In this document: piece by piece, positions 7,601 through 15,071 of the stretch
Layout: each line of letters opens with the position of its first letter
How positions within the stretch are numbered: the stretch's first letter is position 1
NCBI GenBank assembly: GCA_902772565.1
Contig: CACYBJ010000245.1
Coordinates: 1-22,849, forward strand
Source: an uncultured Lachnospiraceae bacterium
GTDB lineage: Bacteria > Bacillota > Clostridia > Lachnospirales > Lachnospiraceae
Reading direction: 5' to 3'
DNA: 22,849 bases
Notes under the pieces: generated by a model
Told to the model about the DNA's origin: nothing
The model's input: the letters and a program-made list of their open reading frames with translations, nothing else
Database searches by the model: none
Position numbers and translations under genes: made by a program

Positions 7601-7695
7601 CATACCGTTTGGGCACCTAAACCAAACATAAAAATATGAGAAAACCGCGCACAGCGCAGGCAGATTCGCTCTGCTTAAATCACGGAGGTACTAAC

Positions 7696-8703
7696 ATGTG
7701 GTTTATCCTTTCAATAATCGCACTGCTCTTCTGGAGTGGTTCTGATTTCTATTCTAAGGCCGGTACTGACACAGAGGATAAGTACAGCCATTGGAAGATC
7801 GTAATTGCCGTAGGTCTTGTCATGGGTCTTCACGGAACCTTTGAATGGCTCATCGGCGGCGAGTCCTTTGGACTTAAGGATGCTTTGGTATATCTGCCTG
7901 TATCCTTCTTCTATATCCTTGCCATGGTGCTGGGTTACATCGGTCTCAGATATGCCTATCTTACCCTTACAACACCGATTTGTAACACATCGGGAGCATC
8001 TGCCATTGTCTTCATGATAATATTCGGTGTTTCCAGCTATAACTTACATAACAAATCCGATCTTCTTCAGATTTTCGCAATCATCCTTACCGTAATCGGT
8101 ATCATCCTTCTTTCCGTTGCGGAAGACAGCGAAGAAAAGAAGGCCAACAAGATTGCCAAGAAGAATTCCTTAAAGGATCTTATTACCAAGAAGAGCGCTC
8201 TTGTCGGTATTCTTCTTTCCGTACTCTACTGCCTGATCGACGGTATCGGAACATTCCTTGATACCACCGTTCTCGACGAGATGGGTACAGATACTTTAAT
8301 GTACAAAATCGTACATGCCGTATCTCCCTGGTATGCCGACAACGTAATCGCAGTTGAATACAACGAAGGCAGCGCAAATATCGCCTACGAATACACTTTC
8401 TTCGTGCTTGCGATTATCTGCGCAATTTATGTATTTGCCATCAAGAAGGAAAAAATCAACAAGAAGCTGGACGGCTTCAAGCTCTTAGGCGGCGTATGCG
8501 AAACCGCCGGCCAGTTCGCTTATATCTTTGCTCTGGGTTATGACGGCAAGGAAGCAGCAGCTGCAGCCATCATCTCCGCTTACTGCGTAATGTCCATCGT
8601 TTGGGCACGTATCTTCCTTAAGGAAAAGATCGCAAAGAAACAGTATGCAGCCATCGCAATTATCGTTGTGGGTATAGTAATACTCGGCGTGTTTGACGCG
8701 TAA
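7696..8703 (+). CDS. DMT/EamA-type membrane transporter
   Basis: The 335-aa product is strongly hydrophobic with about ten transmembrane segments in two similar halves, as in the drug/metabolite transporter superfamily. Each half ends in an AI/VVGIVILG-like helix (GIILLSVAED near the middle, GIVILGVFDA at the end). A hydrophilic lysine-rich segment and a further soluble stretch (around residues 150-225) separate the halves. The substrate cannot be told from sequence. The start at 7696 is chosen because GGAGGT lies at 7684-7689, six bases upstream. An in-frame ATG at 7636 would add 20 polar residues, lacks a ribosome-binding site and disrupts the membrane N-terminus. It has its own promoter and a terminator shared with the convergent gene. 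Confidence 0.82.
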   Translation: MWFILSIIALLFWSGSDFYSKAGTDTEDKYSHWKIVIAVGLVMGLHGTFEWLIGGESFGLKDALVYLPVSFFYILAMVLGYIGLRYAYLTLTTPICNTSGASAIVFMIIFGVSSYNLHNKSDLLQIFAIILTVIGIILLSVAEDSEEKKANKIAKKNSLKDLITKKSALVGILLSVLYCLIDGIGTFLDTTVLDEMGTDTLMYKIVHAVSPWYADNVIAVEYNEGSANIAYEYTFFVLAIICAIYVFAIKKEKINKKLDGFKLLGGVCETAGQFAYIFALGYDGKEAAAAAIISAYCVMSIVWARIFLKEKIAKKQYAAIAIIVVGIVILGVFDA

Positions 8704-8712
8704 AAGTAAATA

Positions 8713-8741
8713 ACAGGGCGGTTCACTGTGAACCGCCCTGT
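8713..8741. terminator. Bidirectional terminator between convergent genes
   Basis: A perfect 14-bp inverted repeat (ACAGGGCGGTTCAC, one base, GTGAACCGCCCTGT) lies between the DMT stop and the stop codon of the MutS-like gene. It is followed by TTTTATT on the plus strand and TTATTTACTTTT on the minus strand. Its core recurs at 11576-11596. Confidence 0.88.
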
Positions 8742-8742
8742 T

Positions 8743-10464
8743 TTATTGCCCCACGAGCATCTCATAGGTGACGCCGTATTTTTCGGCTATATCTTTTGCG
8801 TAACTTGATCCCTCCGGCTGCGCCAAAGCCACTTTAAACGATCTCTTACCGTTTTCAGTCCTCATTATAAGGGATGCTGCACCGGCTTGGGTGTTATCAT
8901 TGAAGAACTCTTCTGCATCTTCACCAAGTTTGTGCATATGCGTATTATAAATCGTCCGTACAGGCTTTGTAAGAAGTGCTTTTACGGAGTCTTTTGCGAT
9001 GTAATATCCTTCTTCAAAGGAAGTTGTGGAGAAAGTTTCATTTAACAAAAGCAGGCTCTTTTCCGAGGCCTGAGTATACATTTCCTTAAAGCGAACACAT
9101 TCCTCTCCCAGCCTTCCGAGATCCATTGTTTTGTCTTCGTCCGCCGGGAAGTGTGTGTAAATACAATCGCACGGAACATAAGCGAAACTTTCTGCCGGAA
9201 CGAACAGACCTCCCTGTGCCAGAACAAAGAGCTGTCCGACCGCCTGCGTGATTGTGGTCTTTCCGCCACGGTTGGCACCGGTAAGTATATATACGCAGTG
9301 CTTCTTATCGAATGTCAGGTCGTTTTTTACTATCTCACTGACGTTATCCATATTCATTGCAAGTTTCATATTATAGAAACCCTTTGCCGACATGGATGTA
9401 TCTGCCGATTTTTCAGGCTGTGCTTCACAAAAGACGCACCCTTTTTTTATCAGAGTACTGATATACTCCGCACATCTGATGTAATACATGAATTCCGGCA
9501 CCAATCCGGAAACGTTTACGATTGCAATATTTGCGTATTTGGTAAGGGTGTCTCTGAGTTTCTTCACAAGTGAAGAAAGCATTTTATTGACCACTGTATC
9601 AAGATAGGATGTTGAATTTGAAGTGGCATCGTCTGCCGAGGAATCAACCATGGTGGACTGGGCCTTTGCATTTGCCGCCATAGACGCAGGCAGCCCCATC
9701 ATGCCTATGCCGCTCTTAAGACTGTCGATACCCCCGTTTTTTTTCGTTTCGATGACCTGATAATGCAAATCGCCGTCCCAGTCCGCGGTTTCACGAAGTT
9801 TGTCCTTTGAGGCTATCGCGTCGGCAAAATTGGAAACGATGTTCGACTTTTTAAATGGCTTTTTATTAACCGAAACCAGACCTATGCTGACAGCTTCAAA
9901 ACGCTCGTTTATATTGACACCGAGTGTGACGCTTTGTACATCGGATGCTTTCATTTTAAGCGCTGCGATGTCCTTTTTCATCTCGGAAAAACGGGCATCA
10001 TCGTACAGTTCGGAAATATAATTTCTCAGAGTAATCAGACCTTCGGACTGTATCCTCTCATCGGAAAGACAGTCTCGCATGGTTTCCACTGTTTTGATGT
10101 AATCATCCAGTTCGTCCAGACGGTGAAAAAGATGCCACAGTCCGAGTTCCTCATCGGAAGTCTTGTGCATTCCGAAAAAATCTTTCATGAACTGTATCCT
10201 GTCAAACAGTTCCATCATGCTCTTTCTGAGATCCGGCAGATTAAGAATATCTTTGAAGATACTGCTGCGGTATGCGGCAACATCTGCATCGTCCGTTATT
10301 TGCGAAAGCACATTTGTAATAAGGCGTCGTTCTATGGCGTCTCCGGAGAGGGCATCACAAAACGCCTCCAACCCAAGATCGTGCATAACGTGATCCGGAA
10401 GCTTGTGATATTCCGCATCCGCACCACCGGGATGCATCAGACTGAAACCGTTATACTTATTCAT
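8743..10464 (-). CDS. MutS-related ATPase (not mismatch-repair MutS)
   Basis: The 573-aa product has a helical MutS core/lever-like region (about 30-380, with the segment SVTLGVNINERFEAVSIGLVSV) and a C-terminal MutS ABC-type ATPase domain. The Walker A is TGANRGGKTT (395-404). The Walker B region reads LLLLNETFSTTS (about 471-482), with Asn-Glu where MutS1 has Asp-Glu, and THMHKL matches the H-loop. The mismatch-recognition and connector domains of MutS1 and the Smr domain of MutS2 are absent, so repair activity should not be assumed; its role is unknown. The ATG at 10464 has GGAGGT at 10471-10476. An in-frame TTG at 10470 abuts that site and cannot be used. It is downstream of the AraC-type gene on the same strand. 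Confidence 0.85.
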   Translation of the reverse strand: MNKYNGFSLMHPGGADAEYHKLPDHVMHDLGLEAFCDALSGDAIERRLITNVLSQITDDADVAAYRSSIFKDILNLPDLRKSMMELFDRIQFMKDFFGMHKTSDEELGLWHLFHRLDELDDYIKTVETMRDCLSDERIQSEGLITLRNYISELYDDARFSEMKKDIAALKMKASDVQSVTLGVNINERFEAVSIGLVSVNKKPFKKSNIVSNFADAIASKDKLRETADWDGDLHYQVIETKKNGGIDSLKSGIGMMGLPASMAANAKAQSTMVDSSADDATSNSTSYLDTVVNKMLSSLVKKLRDTLTKYANIAIVNVSGLVPEFMYYIRCAEYISTLIKKGCVFCEAQPEKSADTSMSAKGFYNMKLAMNMDNVSEIVKNDLTFDKKHCVYILTGANRGGKTTITQAVGQLFVLAQGGLFVPAESFAYVPCDCIYTHFPADEDKTMDLGRLGEECVRFKEMYTQASEKSLLLLNETFSTTSFEEGYYIAKDSVKALLTKPVRTIYNTHMHKLGEDAEEFFNDNTQAGAASLIMRTENGKRSFKVALAQPEGSSYAKDIAEKYGVTYEMLVGQ

Positions 10465-10489
10465 AACCAAACCTCCATAAACCTTTGAA

Positions 10490-10561
10490 CGTCAGCCCAT
10501 GCAAAATCGCCTTCGGCGATGGGCTGACGCTACATGTCAAGTTTTCATAGAAAACTTGACA
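10490..10561 (-). other. Structured leader upstream of the MutS-related gene
   Basis: Two strong inverted repeats fill the gap after the AraC-type gene. TGTCAAGTTTTC (10535-10546) and GAAAACTTGACA (10550-10561) form a perfect 12-bp stem with a 3-nt loop. CGTCAGCCCAT (10490-10500) and ATGGGCTGACG (10519-10529) form a perfect 11-bp stem enclosing a second stem, CGCC-TTC-GGCG. No T tract follows either on the minus strand. They end about 14 nt before the ribosome-binding site, so an effect on translation or mRNA stability of the MutS-related gene, or a protein binding site, is possible. Confidence 0.6.
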
Positions 10562-10590
10562 CAACCAACACAATGTCAGAATGACTGCTT

Positions 10591-11427
10591 CTACTGTACC
10601 TTCTTCAGTGGAATGCAGATATAGTTAAGTGTATCGGCAGGATTCTTTGCAGGCGGCAGATAAAACTCCATCGAGTAATTTCCGGCCAATGTGTAGCCCT
10701 TAAGTGAAGGAAGCCATTCCGACCATATCTGCGTGTTGACCTGCTGCATGCTCTCAGGCATAGGACCTTTGCACATAAATACAGCCCACAATCCGCCGGG
10801 AACCTGAAACGTCTCGCATCCGTCCGGAATGTCTTTCCACGGCTCATATAAATCGGCTATCAGGTAGTTAAAATTCTTACCGTCCATGTCTGCGCATATG
10901 CCAAACATTCCTTTTAAGCCTTTCATGTCAGACATCCACTCGCTCCAGAATTTCGGTATGTCCGTATAGCTCGTTTCGGCGTTGAACTGTTTCTTGATAC
11001 CAACTACCGTAAAAGGAGCCTTTTCTACTATTTTATAATTCAGCATGTTTCCGCCCTCCAGTGAGATTTTTATATGAAGCGGAGCAAATGACCTGAGGCT
11101 CGCCCCCGTCTCTTTTGCCTGAGCGGGGGTGATGCCGTGAAAGTTTCTGAAGGCTTTTGCAAAACTGTCCGGTGAATCATAACCGTACTTTAAAGCTATA
11201 TCGATAACCTTGTTATCCGAACATGCCAGTTCCTGCGCAGCCAGTGTCATCCGGCGTGCGCGGATGTATTCACCCACGGTGATGCCACACATGGCACCGA
11301 AAATACGTTGATAATAAAATGATGAAAGCGCTGCGGTTTTCGCGATATTTTCGATATTCAGTTCCTCAGACAGGTTTTGTTCAATATAATCTATGGAAGC
11401 CTGAAATCCTTCAATCCAGTCTTTCAC
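10591..11427 (-). CDS. AraC-family regulator with C-terminal GyrI-like effector domain
   Basis: This is a predicted DNA-binding regulator of 278 aa. Residues about 8-105 form the two helix-turn-helix motifs of an AraC/XylS domain, including NIENIAKTAALSSFYYQRIF and the second-helix signature DIALKYGYDSPDSFAKAFRNFHGITPAQ. Residues about 125-278 resemble the GyrI/AraC effector-binding fold (NYKIVEKAPFTVVGIKK ... PGGLWAVFMCKGPMPESMQQV ... MEFYLP), as in Rob- or BmrR-type small-molecule sensors. The domain order, DNA-binding first, is that of Rob. The chosen start is GTG at 11427, with CGAGGTGA six bases upstream. A GTG at 11436 overlaps that site and is less likely. Its target is unknown; the MutS-related gene directly downstream is one candidate. 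Confidence 0.88.
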   Translation of the reverse strand: MKDWIEGFQASIDYIEQNLSEELNIENIAKTAALSSFYYQRIFGAMCGITVGEYIRARRMTLAAQELACSDNKVIDIALKYGYDSPDSFAKAFRNFHGITPAQAKETGASLRSFAPLHIKISLEGGNMLNYKIVEKAPFTVVGIKKQFNAETSYTDIPKFWSEWMSDMKGLKGMFGICADMDGKNFNYLIADLYEPWKDIPDGCETFQVPGGLWAVFMCKGPMPESMQQVNTQIWSEWLPSLKGYTLAGNYSMEFYLPPAKNPADTLNYICIPLKKVQ

Positions 11428-11565
11428 AACGGTCACCTCGTTCCGTTCATAATAATTACATCACAAACAGGCTTTATCGTCCCGACTTTTTGTGCACTCT
11501 TTATCGGGTTGTGCTGTATTGCGGTATATGACTATATTTTATAATATGCACCTTCATCCCGCAAT

Positions 11566-11599
11566 AAACAAAAGAGGCGGTTCACAGTGAACCGCCCTC
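11566..11599 (-). terminator. Terminator of the cytoplasmic GH53 gene
   Basis: On the minus strand a stem of 10 perfect pairs (GGCGGTTCAC with GTGAACCGCC), extended by two more pairs past a bulged base, is followed by TTTTGTTT. It is about 27 nt after the GH53 stop. Its 21-base core is the same as that of the 8713-8741 terminator except for the unpaired centre base. The rest of the 198-nt gap up to the AraC-type start is AT-rich; I could not assign its promoter with confidence. Confidence 0.85.
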
Positions 11600-11625
11600 T
11601 CTATTTTGTCATTTTAAACAACTTT

Positions 11626-12732
11626 TTATTCCTTATAATCTCGTATCACCTTAAGTGCCGGCAGCGCATTACCTTCGTAATCGAAAAGTGCCTGATTGGC
11701 CCATTCGTTGCCGCAGGGGCCTTTGTCATTCATGTATTTAAGGGACTCTTCCGTAGCCCAGCCTACGCCCGGTACAGGCAGCCAGCAAGGCTCCCAATAG
11801 TAGAATCCTCTTCCCTTGTTTTCGGGAACGTTTTCAATAACCTGAAGAAGGTGGCTCATGAAATCTGCCTGACCTTCGGGAGTCATTGGGAAAGGCACCT
11901 TATCTGCCAGTTCCTGTCTTGTAGCAAATCCCTTGCGCTCTTCAGGAGAAAGCTTCTCGTATTCCGCATAATCTTCCATGGAGAATCCCATGGAAACCTC
12001 GGCCACGATCAGTTCCCTGCCGTAACGAACAGCAATATCATTCATATTATTGGAAAGGTCGGAAAGAGAACCGTGCCAGAAAGGATAGTAGGAAAGTCCG
12101 ATGATATCGAAATCCTCTCCTCTCTTTATATAATTGTCGAACCAGTCTCTGTAAAGCTCGTTATTACCGCCGTTATCAAGATGGATCATTATGGGAAGTG
12201 AGGGATCAACTTCTCTTGTTGCCTTAATTCCTGCACTGATAAATCTTGCTATGTTATCATACTCCGGCTTAAGGCCGTTTGGCCATAAAAGACCGTTGGT
12301 TACTTCGTTTCCGATCTGGATCATTGTCGGGAAGATGTCTTTTTCCTTGAGATTTAAAAGCACTTCCTTGGTGAAGTTATAGATTGCATCGCAAAGTCCG
12401 TCATCATCAAGACCTTCCCATGCCTTTGGCTTGATCTGCTTTCCGGGATCTGTCCAGAAATCGCTGTAATGAAGATCAAGAAGGAATTCCCAGCCTGCTT
12501 TTTTTACTCTTGCAGCAAGTTTCTCAAGCACAGGCATATCACAGGTTCCCGCACCGTACTCTTTTCCGTCCGGTGAATAGGGATCGTTCCAGAGACGGAG
12601 TCTTGCCGCATTAAAACCGTAGTCCGAAAGGATTTCAAAAGGATCCTTTTCCACGCCGTTATCAAAATATTTTGCGCCATGTCTTTCTACTTCGTAAAGA
12701 GTGGAAAGGTCGGCACCTTTAATATATTTCAT
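11626..12732 (-). CDS. GH53 endo-beta-1,4-galactanase, cytoplasmic form
   Basis: A 368-aa single-domain GH53 enzyme (EC 3.2.1.89 family), expected to hydrolyse beta-1,4-galactan or imported galacto-oligosaccharides. GH53 hallmarks are RLRLWNDP near residue 44, LDLHYSDFWTDPGKQ (85-99), the acid/base Glu143 in QIGNEVT, the nucleophile Glu245 in VAEVSM, and YYWEPCWLPVPG near the C-terminus. There is no signal peptide: the start is ATG at 12732 with AAAGGAGA upstream, and the longer frame to 12849 lacks a ribosome-binding site and crosses a terminator hairpin. Lack of export implies that it works on oligosaccharides brought in by the adjacent ABC system. It is the last gene of the minus-strand galactan cluster, behind a terminator-like hairpin that may limit its expression. 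Confidence 0.92.
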   Translation of the reverse strand: MKYIKGADLSTLYEVERHGAKYFDNGVEKDPFEILSDYGFNAARLRLWNDPYSPDGKEYGAGTCDMPVLEKLAARVKKAGWEFLLDLHYSDFWTDPGKQIKPKAWEGLDDDGLCDAIYNFTKEVLLNLKEKDIFPTMIQIGNEVTNGLLWPNGLKPEYDNIARFISAGIKATREVDPSLPIMIHLDNGGNNELYRDWFDNYIKRGEDFDIIGLSYYPFWHGSLSDLSNNMNDIAVRYGRELIVAEVSMGFSMEDYAEYEKLSPEERKGFATRQELADKVPFPMTPEGQADFMSHLLQVIENVPENKGRGFYYWEPCWLPVPGVGWATEESLKYMNDKGPCGNEWANQALFDYEGNALPALKVIRDYKE

Positions 12733-12755
12733 GCTAATCTCCTTTGTTTTATCGC

Positions 12756-12791
12756 CCGGCTTGGGCGGATGAGCCGGCAGCGCATCTGCCG
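12756..12791 (-). other. Mutually exclusive hairpins before the cytoplasmic GH53 gene
   Basis: CGGCAG (12775-12780) pairs with CTGCCG (12786-12791). Alternatively CCGGCT (12756-12761) pairs with AGCCGG (12772-12777). The two stems share bases 12775-12777 and cannot form together. They lie between the upstream terminator and the GH53 ribosome-binding site, so they could influence translation; this is an inference from pairing alone. Confidence 0.4.
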
Positions 12792-12834
12792 AAAAAAATG
12801 AACGGATCCATAGGCGTTGCCTGCGGACCCGTTC
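12792..12834 (-). terminator. Terminator or attenuator between the zinc-ribbon gene and cytoplasmic GH53
   Basis: Minus strand: GAACGGGTCC pairs with GGATCCGTTC (12825-12834 with 12800-12809, one G-U pair). A 2-nt internal loop and a 4-bp stem AGGC-GCCT close a 3-nt loop. A then seven T follow (12799-12792). This is a strong intrinsic terminator, 50 nt after the zinc-ribbon stop. I see no convincing promoter between it and the GH53 start, so partial read-through is the likely route to GH53 expression. Confidence 0.85.
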
Positions 12835-12883
12835 GCTATTTATACACACGATTATTTAGGAATTCTTGTTAAGCACCGCGGTA

Positions 12884-13096
12884 TTAGTCGAAATCCGTGA
12901 TCCTGTCTGCTATTCTTCCGTAGCGGAATCTTGCTAATTCGTTTTTCTCGAGAACATCTGCCTCTGTGCCGTGATACTGGCATCTGATGCAGTAATACTC
13001 CTTTTTGTCCTTATCGTAGAACATATCGATGTCAAGGTCACGCATGAAGCATGAAGGGCATCTGAAATTTAATTTTCCTTTGCCAGATTGAGCCAT
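12884..13096 (-). CDS. Small zinc-ribbon protein, function unknown
   Basis: The 70-aa product has two CxxC knuckles, CPSC (residues 13-16) and CIRC (36-39), the spacing of a zinc ribbon, followed by a charged helical tail (about residues 46-70). I do not recognise the family. Its ATG at 13096 lies 28 nt inside the end of the upstream 612-aa gene in another frame, with GGAGG ten bases upstream, so the two are probably translationally coupled. This tight arrangement argues for a shared role, but a nucleic-acid-binding or housekeeping protein cannot be excluded. The strong terminator follows its stop. Confidence 0.72.
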   Translation of the reverse strand: MAQSGKGKLNFRCPSCFMRDLDIDMFYDKDKKEYYCIRCQYHGTEADVLEKNELARFRYGRIADRITDFD

Positions 13097-14907
13097 GTGG
13101 AAAATACCTCCTTGTCTTTTAACATCTTCTTATATCCGAGTGTGAACATAGGTGAGAATGCGTAACCTTCCTTAACGTAACCGGTAACATCCTTCTTGTC
13201 GGTGGAGAGTGATACTCTTGTGCCGATCTGAGGAACGCTTGCCACTACTTCTTCTGCACCTTCGCACTCAAGGTCGCGGCACTTGTACTCATAATCAAGA
13301 GTTTCTGCTGCGCCGTTCTTTACGCATGAAAGCTTAATGCCTGTCATGTCTTCGGAGTACTCTGTTGTACCGTAGCATGCTACCATGTATTCGTTGATTT
13401 CAACTTCTGCAGAAGGATCTGACATTTCAAGAATGTTTCTTTCAATCTGGATATTGGATGCGCCTTCCTTAAAGAGAAGTCTTGTCTGAAGCTTAACTGT
13501 AAGGTCTGCAAATTCAATTTCAACAGGATCGAGTGTAACGATTCTTGTATCGCCTTCCTGTGAGAAGGAAGCATGGGTTCTGCAAAGGCAGAGATCTACT
13601 TCTTCACCGTTGTGGCAAAGCTTGGCACTTCTTACTGTACCTTCGCCTGCATAGTGAGTGAAGTAACCTGCTCTGTATTTCTCCTGGATGAGGAATGGGT
13701 AGGAAGCATCTGTTACATGCTTTGTACCGATACCTACAGGCCACTCAAGTTTTGCAGCATAAGGACGAAGGTCAACGATTGCGCCGCCCTGATCCATGTT
13801 TGCGCAAACTCTCATGTAAGGATCGCAGTACCAGAAAAGCTGCTTGTCGGATCCGTAAAGAATATCTTTCCAAAGAGCACATTCAGGCTCTGTGTAGGAC
13901 TTCTTTTCACGATAGTAATCGGCAAACTCAGACATTGTCATATCTGTAAGAAGGCCTTCCTTCTTGAGTTTTCCGTAGTACTCGCATCCGTCGGAGTAGG
14001 ACTTAACAAGGAGTTCATAAGGTGCTTCCCAACGTCCCATCTTGTTCATCCAGCCGGGTCCTACGAACATCATGTTGTAAGCATAGCCGTTGTTATATTT
14101 CTCAAGATGTCTGTACTGATCGATAAGGTTGTAAAGGTAAGGATACTCCCAGGTCTTGGAATCGTAGATCATACCGCGAAGTACGTTCTGAGGATGAGTT
14201 CCGAAGTTGGAGCCGTTACCGTCATAGCAAGCAAGAAGGTCTCTTGAAAGATGAGGGATTGCTACGATACCGGAATCCTCTTCTGCATTGGCTGCAGGAG
14301 CGTGAGTATTCTGCTTACTTGGAATCCACGGAGCCCATGGGCCGCCGTCCATAAATGTATACCATGAGTTGTTGCATGTGTGGTATGCCTTAGGACCTTC
14401 TTCCCAGCATGTAGCTACCGCACACTTAACTGATGGGTATTTTTCTTTAATATAGTTGGTAAGATCGGCATCCATGTAGTAGGAACCTGTTGATTCCGGA
14501 TAGAAACCGAATCTGTCATAGAACTTGCCGAAAACGTCGTCTACGATAGACTTCTTATCTTCCATGGAGAACATCCAGATGCAGAAATCCTTGGTCTTAT
14601 ACTTTTCTCTGAATTCCTTACATGGAAGTCCGAGAAGTGTAAGGGCGATTTCGTCACCGAACTCTTCATGATGCTGCTTAGCAAGTTCAACCGCTTCATC
14701 ATTAAAGAGTGAAGCATAGGTCATCTGAATTGTGGTTTTAAGACCGTTTTTATGAGCCAGCTCCTGCTGAGTCTTGAAAATATCAAGAGATTCTGTAAGG
14801 AGGGCCTTTCTTCCGATGTCTTCCGCCTGGCCGTGTCCGGTTACTTTTTCAGCATACTCCGGAACCATCTCGGGACGGTGAATGATGTTTACAACAAACT
14901 TGTCCAT
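13069..14907 (-). CDS. Uncharacterised 612-aa protein, candidate galacto-oligosaccharide-active enzyme
   Basis: I cannot assign this protein to a named family. It lacks a signal peptide and membrane segments, so it should be cytoplasmic. Residues about 1-300 alternate helices and strands in the manner of a (beta/alpha) barrel of the glycoside hydrolase/deacetylase type. Conserved-looking blocks rich in aromatic and acidic residues include FGFYPESTGSYYMDAD (133-148), MDGGPWAPWIPSK (186-198) and HLSRDLLACYDGNGSNFGTH (219-238). Residues about 360-612 look beta-rich. Gene position, in one strand series after two sugar permeases and before a cytoplasmic GH53, suggests it acts on imported galactan oligosaccharides, where B. 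subtilis has the GH42 enzyme GanA. That role is inference. Start ATG at 14907 has GGAGAG upstream. Confidence 0.75.
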   Translation of the reverse strand: MDKFVVNIIHRPEMVPEYAEKVTGHGQAEDIGRKALLTESLDIFKTQQELAHKNGLKTTIQMTYASLFNDEAVELAKQHHEEFGDEIALTLLGLPCKEFREKYKTKDFCIWMFSMEDKKSIVDDVFGKFYDRFGFYPESTGSYYMDADLTNYIKEKYPSVKCAVATCWEEGPKAYHTCNNSWYTFMDGGPWAPWIPSKQNTHAPAANAEEDSGIVAIPHLSRDLLACYDGNGSNFGTHPQNVLRGMIYDSKTWEYPYLYNLIDQYRHLEKYNNGYAYNMMFVGPGWMNKMGRWEAPYELLVKSYSDGCEYYGKLKKEGLLTDMTMSEFADYYREKKSYTEPECALWKDILYGSDKQLFWYCDPYMRVCANMDQGGAIVDLRPYAAKLEWPVGIGTKHVTDASYPFLIQEKYRAGYFTHYAGEGTVRSAKLCHNGEEVDLCLCRTHASFSQEGDTRIVTLDPVEIEFADLTVKLQTRLLFKEGASNIQIERNILEMSDPSAEVEINEYMVACYGTTEYSEDMTGIKLSCVKNGAAETLDYEYKCRDLECEGAEEVVASVPQIGTRVSLSTDKKDVTGYVKEGYAFSPMFTLGYKKMLKDKEVFSTWLNLAKEN

Positions 14908-14990
14908 TAATTAATCTCTCCGTTAATCAGTGTAATATTTATTGGGTGCCCGCATATGAAAATACATTGAATTTTGGGCGCATAAACCCA

Positions 14991-15014
14991 GGGAGGGGGC
15001 ATTTGCCCTCTCCC
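14991..15014 (-). other. Stem-loop between the second permease and the 612-aa gene
   Basis: A 10-bp GC-rich stem with one mismatch and a 4-nt loop (14991-15000 with 15005-15014), followed on the minus strand only by TGGGTTTATG. The weak T run suggests a leaky terminator or a 3'-end-stabilising hairpin separating transporter from enzyme expression. The remainder of the 164-nt gap shows no clear promoter. Confidence 0.55.
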
Positions 15015-15071
15015 AAGGATATGTTCTGTTTTAATAACAGGGATGTGCAGGAGACCTGCGAGAGTGCCGGA

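Noticed and set aside
7636..7695. Upstream ATG extending the DMT transporter by 20 residues
   Set aside because: There is no ribosome-binding site before 7636, while GGAGGT precedes 7696 at ideal spacing; the added residues are polar and break the normal membrane start.
10465..10470. TTG start for the MutS-related protein
   Set aside because: It directly abuts the GGAGGT site, leaving no spacing; ATG at 10464 is correctly placed.
12733..12849. N-terminal extension of the cytoplasmic GH53
   Set aside because: The extra frame runs through a terminator and hairpins, lacks a ribosome-binding site and encodes no signal peptide; the GH53 domain begins right after the ATG at 12732.
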